Shown here: one piece after another, positions 4,734 through 5,605 of the stretch
Layout of the letters: every line of letters starts with the position of its first letter
How positions within the stretch are numbered: the stretch's first letter is position 1
Origin: CAWFFV01 sp963814985
Lineage (GTDB): Bacteria; Chloroflexota; Ktedonobacteria; Ktedonobacterales; Ktedonobacteraceae
NCBI GenBank assembly: GCA_963814985.1
Contig: CAWFFV010000094.1
Location: forward strand, 1 to 5,605
DNA length: 5,605 nt
Reading direction: 5' to 3'
The notes under the pieces: model-generated
Told to the model about the DNA's origin: nothing
The model's database searches: none
What the model saw: the letters and a program-made list of their open reading frames with translations, nothing else
Position numbers and translations under genes: made by a program

Positions 4734-5605
4734 ATGCAAACGCCATACCACTCAGGAGAACTCGAGGTACAAACACGAGCCGGAGTACGCGTGGAAGCAT
4801 CCCGAATTGCCAATATGATGATGTCAATCCTTCCACCGGTCGCACAAACTTTCCTCCTGGCTCAACGTCTGGCTGTGGCTGGCACCGTTGGTCGAGATGG
4901 TCGGGTGTGGGCTTCATTGCTCACTGGCGCTCCTGGATTTTTGCAAGCCATTGATGCCACAACCCTTGTCGATTACTGCTACCCCCTTGCCGGATGATCC
5001 ACTCACTGAAAATATCCGGCAAGGAGGGCCGCTGGACTTCTGGCTATCAGATCCAGGTGCTCGCAAACGCATTCGTGTGAATGGACAGGCAACGATCCAG
5101 AAGGGGGCGTCGTGATGCGAACTGAACAGGTCTATTTCAATTGCCCAAAGTATATCCAGAGCCGTCATCTGACAACAGTTCCCCAGGAACAAGCGCCGCC
5201 GCAAAAGAGTTCTCGCATCTATCATCTTTCTCCTCAGCCTTCAAGCGTGGCTTCAACGACAGCCGACACGTTTTTCATTGCCAGCGCTCATACACAGAGG
5301 GGAGCAGATGCCTCTCATCGTGGTGGTTTACCAGGCTTTATTCAAGTTCTCGATGCGAGACATTTCGCCTTTCCTGACTATGCCGGCAATACAATGTTCC
5401 AAACACTCGGCAATCTCGTCACTGATCCTCGTGCTGGCCTCCTCTTCATCGATTTTGAGAACGGCAACGTCTTACAATTGACGGGAAGAGCTCGCGTGAT
5501 CTGGAAGGAAGAACGCCGTGACCTGTTCGCGGGAGTGGAACGTCTGATCAGAGTTTGAACTTCGATGCAGGATGGAAGATTCCTGCTGGCTGCCCCCTGC
5601 GCGGT
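4734..5605 (+). pseudogene. COG3576-like pyridoxamine 5'-phosphate oxidase-fold flavin-nucleotide-binding protein, broken by three indels and cut by the window end
   Basis: Corrected, this is 290 residues running off the right edge. It resembles the COG3576 flavin-nucleotide-binding proteins, which share the split-barrel fold of pyridoxamine phosphate oxidase. The exact substrate is unknown for this group, and a redox or detoxification role is inference. Family landmarks in order: YHSGELEVQTRAGV (5-18), QRLAVAGTVGRDGRVWASLL (44-63), PGFLQAID (67-74), DDPLTENIRQGG (87-98), RVNGQA (114-119), NCPKYIQ (136-142), GADASHRGG (190-198), DYAGNTMFQTLGNL (214-227), and a C-terminal PPAR where the family often has ALPLRW. 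Frames change at an extra base near 4963-4968, a missing G in the G-run 5103-5107, and an extra G near 5553. As written the pieces are 4734-4997, then up to 5112, and 5112-5558. Some relatives continue into a ferredoxin reductase domain, which cannot be seen here. Confidence 0.85.

Noticed and set aside
4719..4736. ATG at 4719 as start of the flavoprotein
   Set aside because: The Shine-Dalgarno GGAGAG lies after it and is correctly spaced for the ATG at 4734.
1..5605. CRISPR array, tRNA or rRNA genes, phage or transposase genes
   Set aside because: No spaced short repeats, cloverleaf or rRNA-like sequence, or integrase/transposase motifs were seen on either strand.

Overview
The window most resembles a member of the Ktedonobacteria (Chloroflexota). 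The main reason is the large Ser/Thr kinase with a Pro-rich linker, TPR-like WQ..DP-YYGD/HYGND repeats and C-terminal membrane segments. A GC-rich structured intergenic element and the ABATE/CGNR regulator fit as well. This placement rests on recalled family resemblance and was not searched.

Left third (1-2339, minus strand): a small multi-pass membrane protein lies just downstream of a roughly 660-residue kinase gene. As written, the kinase gene is broken by five single-base indels, but it can be read end to end once each is corrected. Middle (2340-3876): a long intergenic stretch holds a GC-rich folded element, followed by a textbook sigma-70-type promoter, a perfect Shine-Dalgarno and a small ribbon-helix-helix (antitoxin-like) gene. 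After a 341-base gap containing a strong hairpin and no confident gene comes an intact MazF/PemK-type mRNA endoribonuclease toxin.

Right third (3877-5605): two divergent genes share a compact control region. Leftward is an ABATE-domain regulator whose C-terminal CGNR-type zinc finger is cut off by one extra base. Rightward is a COG3576-like flavin-nucleotide-binding (PNPOx-fold) protein with three indels, running off the window. Between them, the -35 boxes of two opposed promoters overlap, and a perfect 23-bp-arm inverted repeat covers the -10 of the rightward promoter. This suggests a self-contained regulator-plus-flavoprotein module.

Nine single-base indels (seven extra bases, two missing) hit three unrelated genes, and no nonsense substitutions are seen in the repaired frames. 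That pattern favours an error-prone sequence or assembly over real decay, but the sequence alone cannot settle it. I see no tRNA, rRNA, CRISPR array, transposase or origin.
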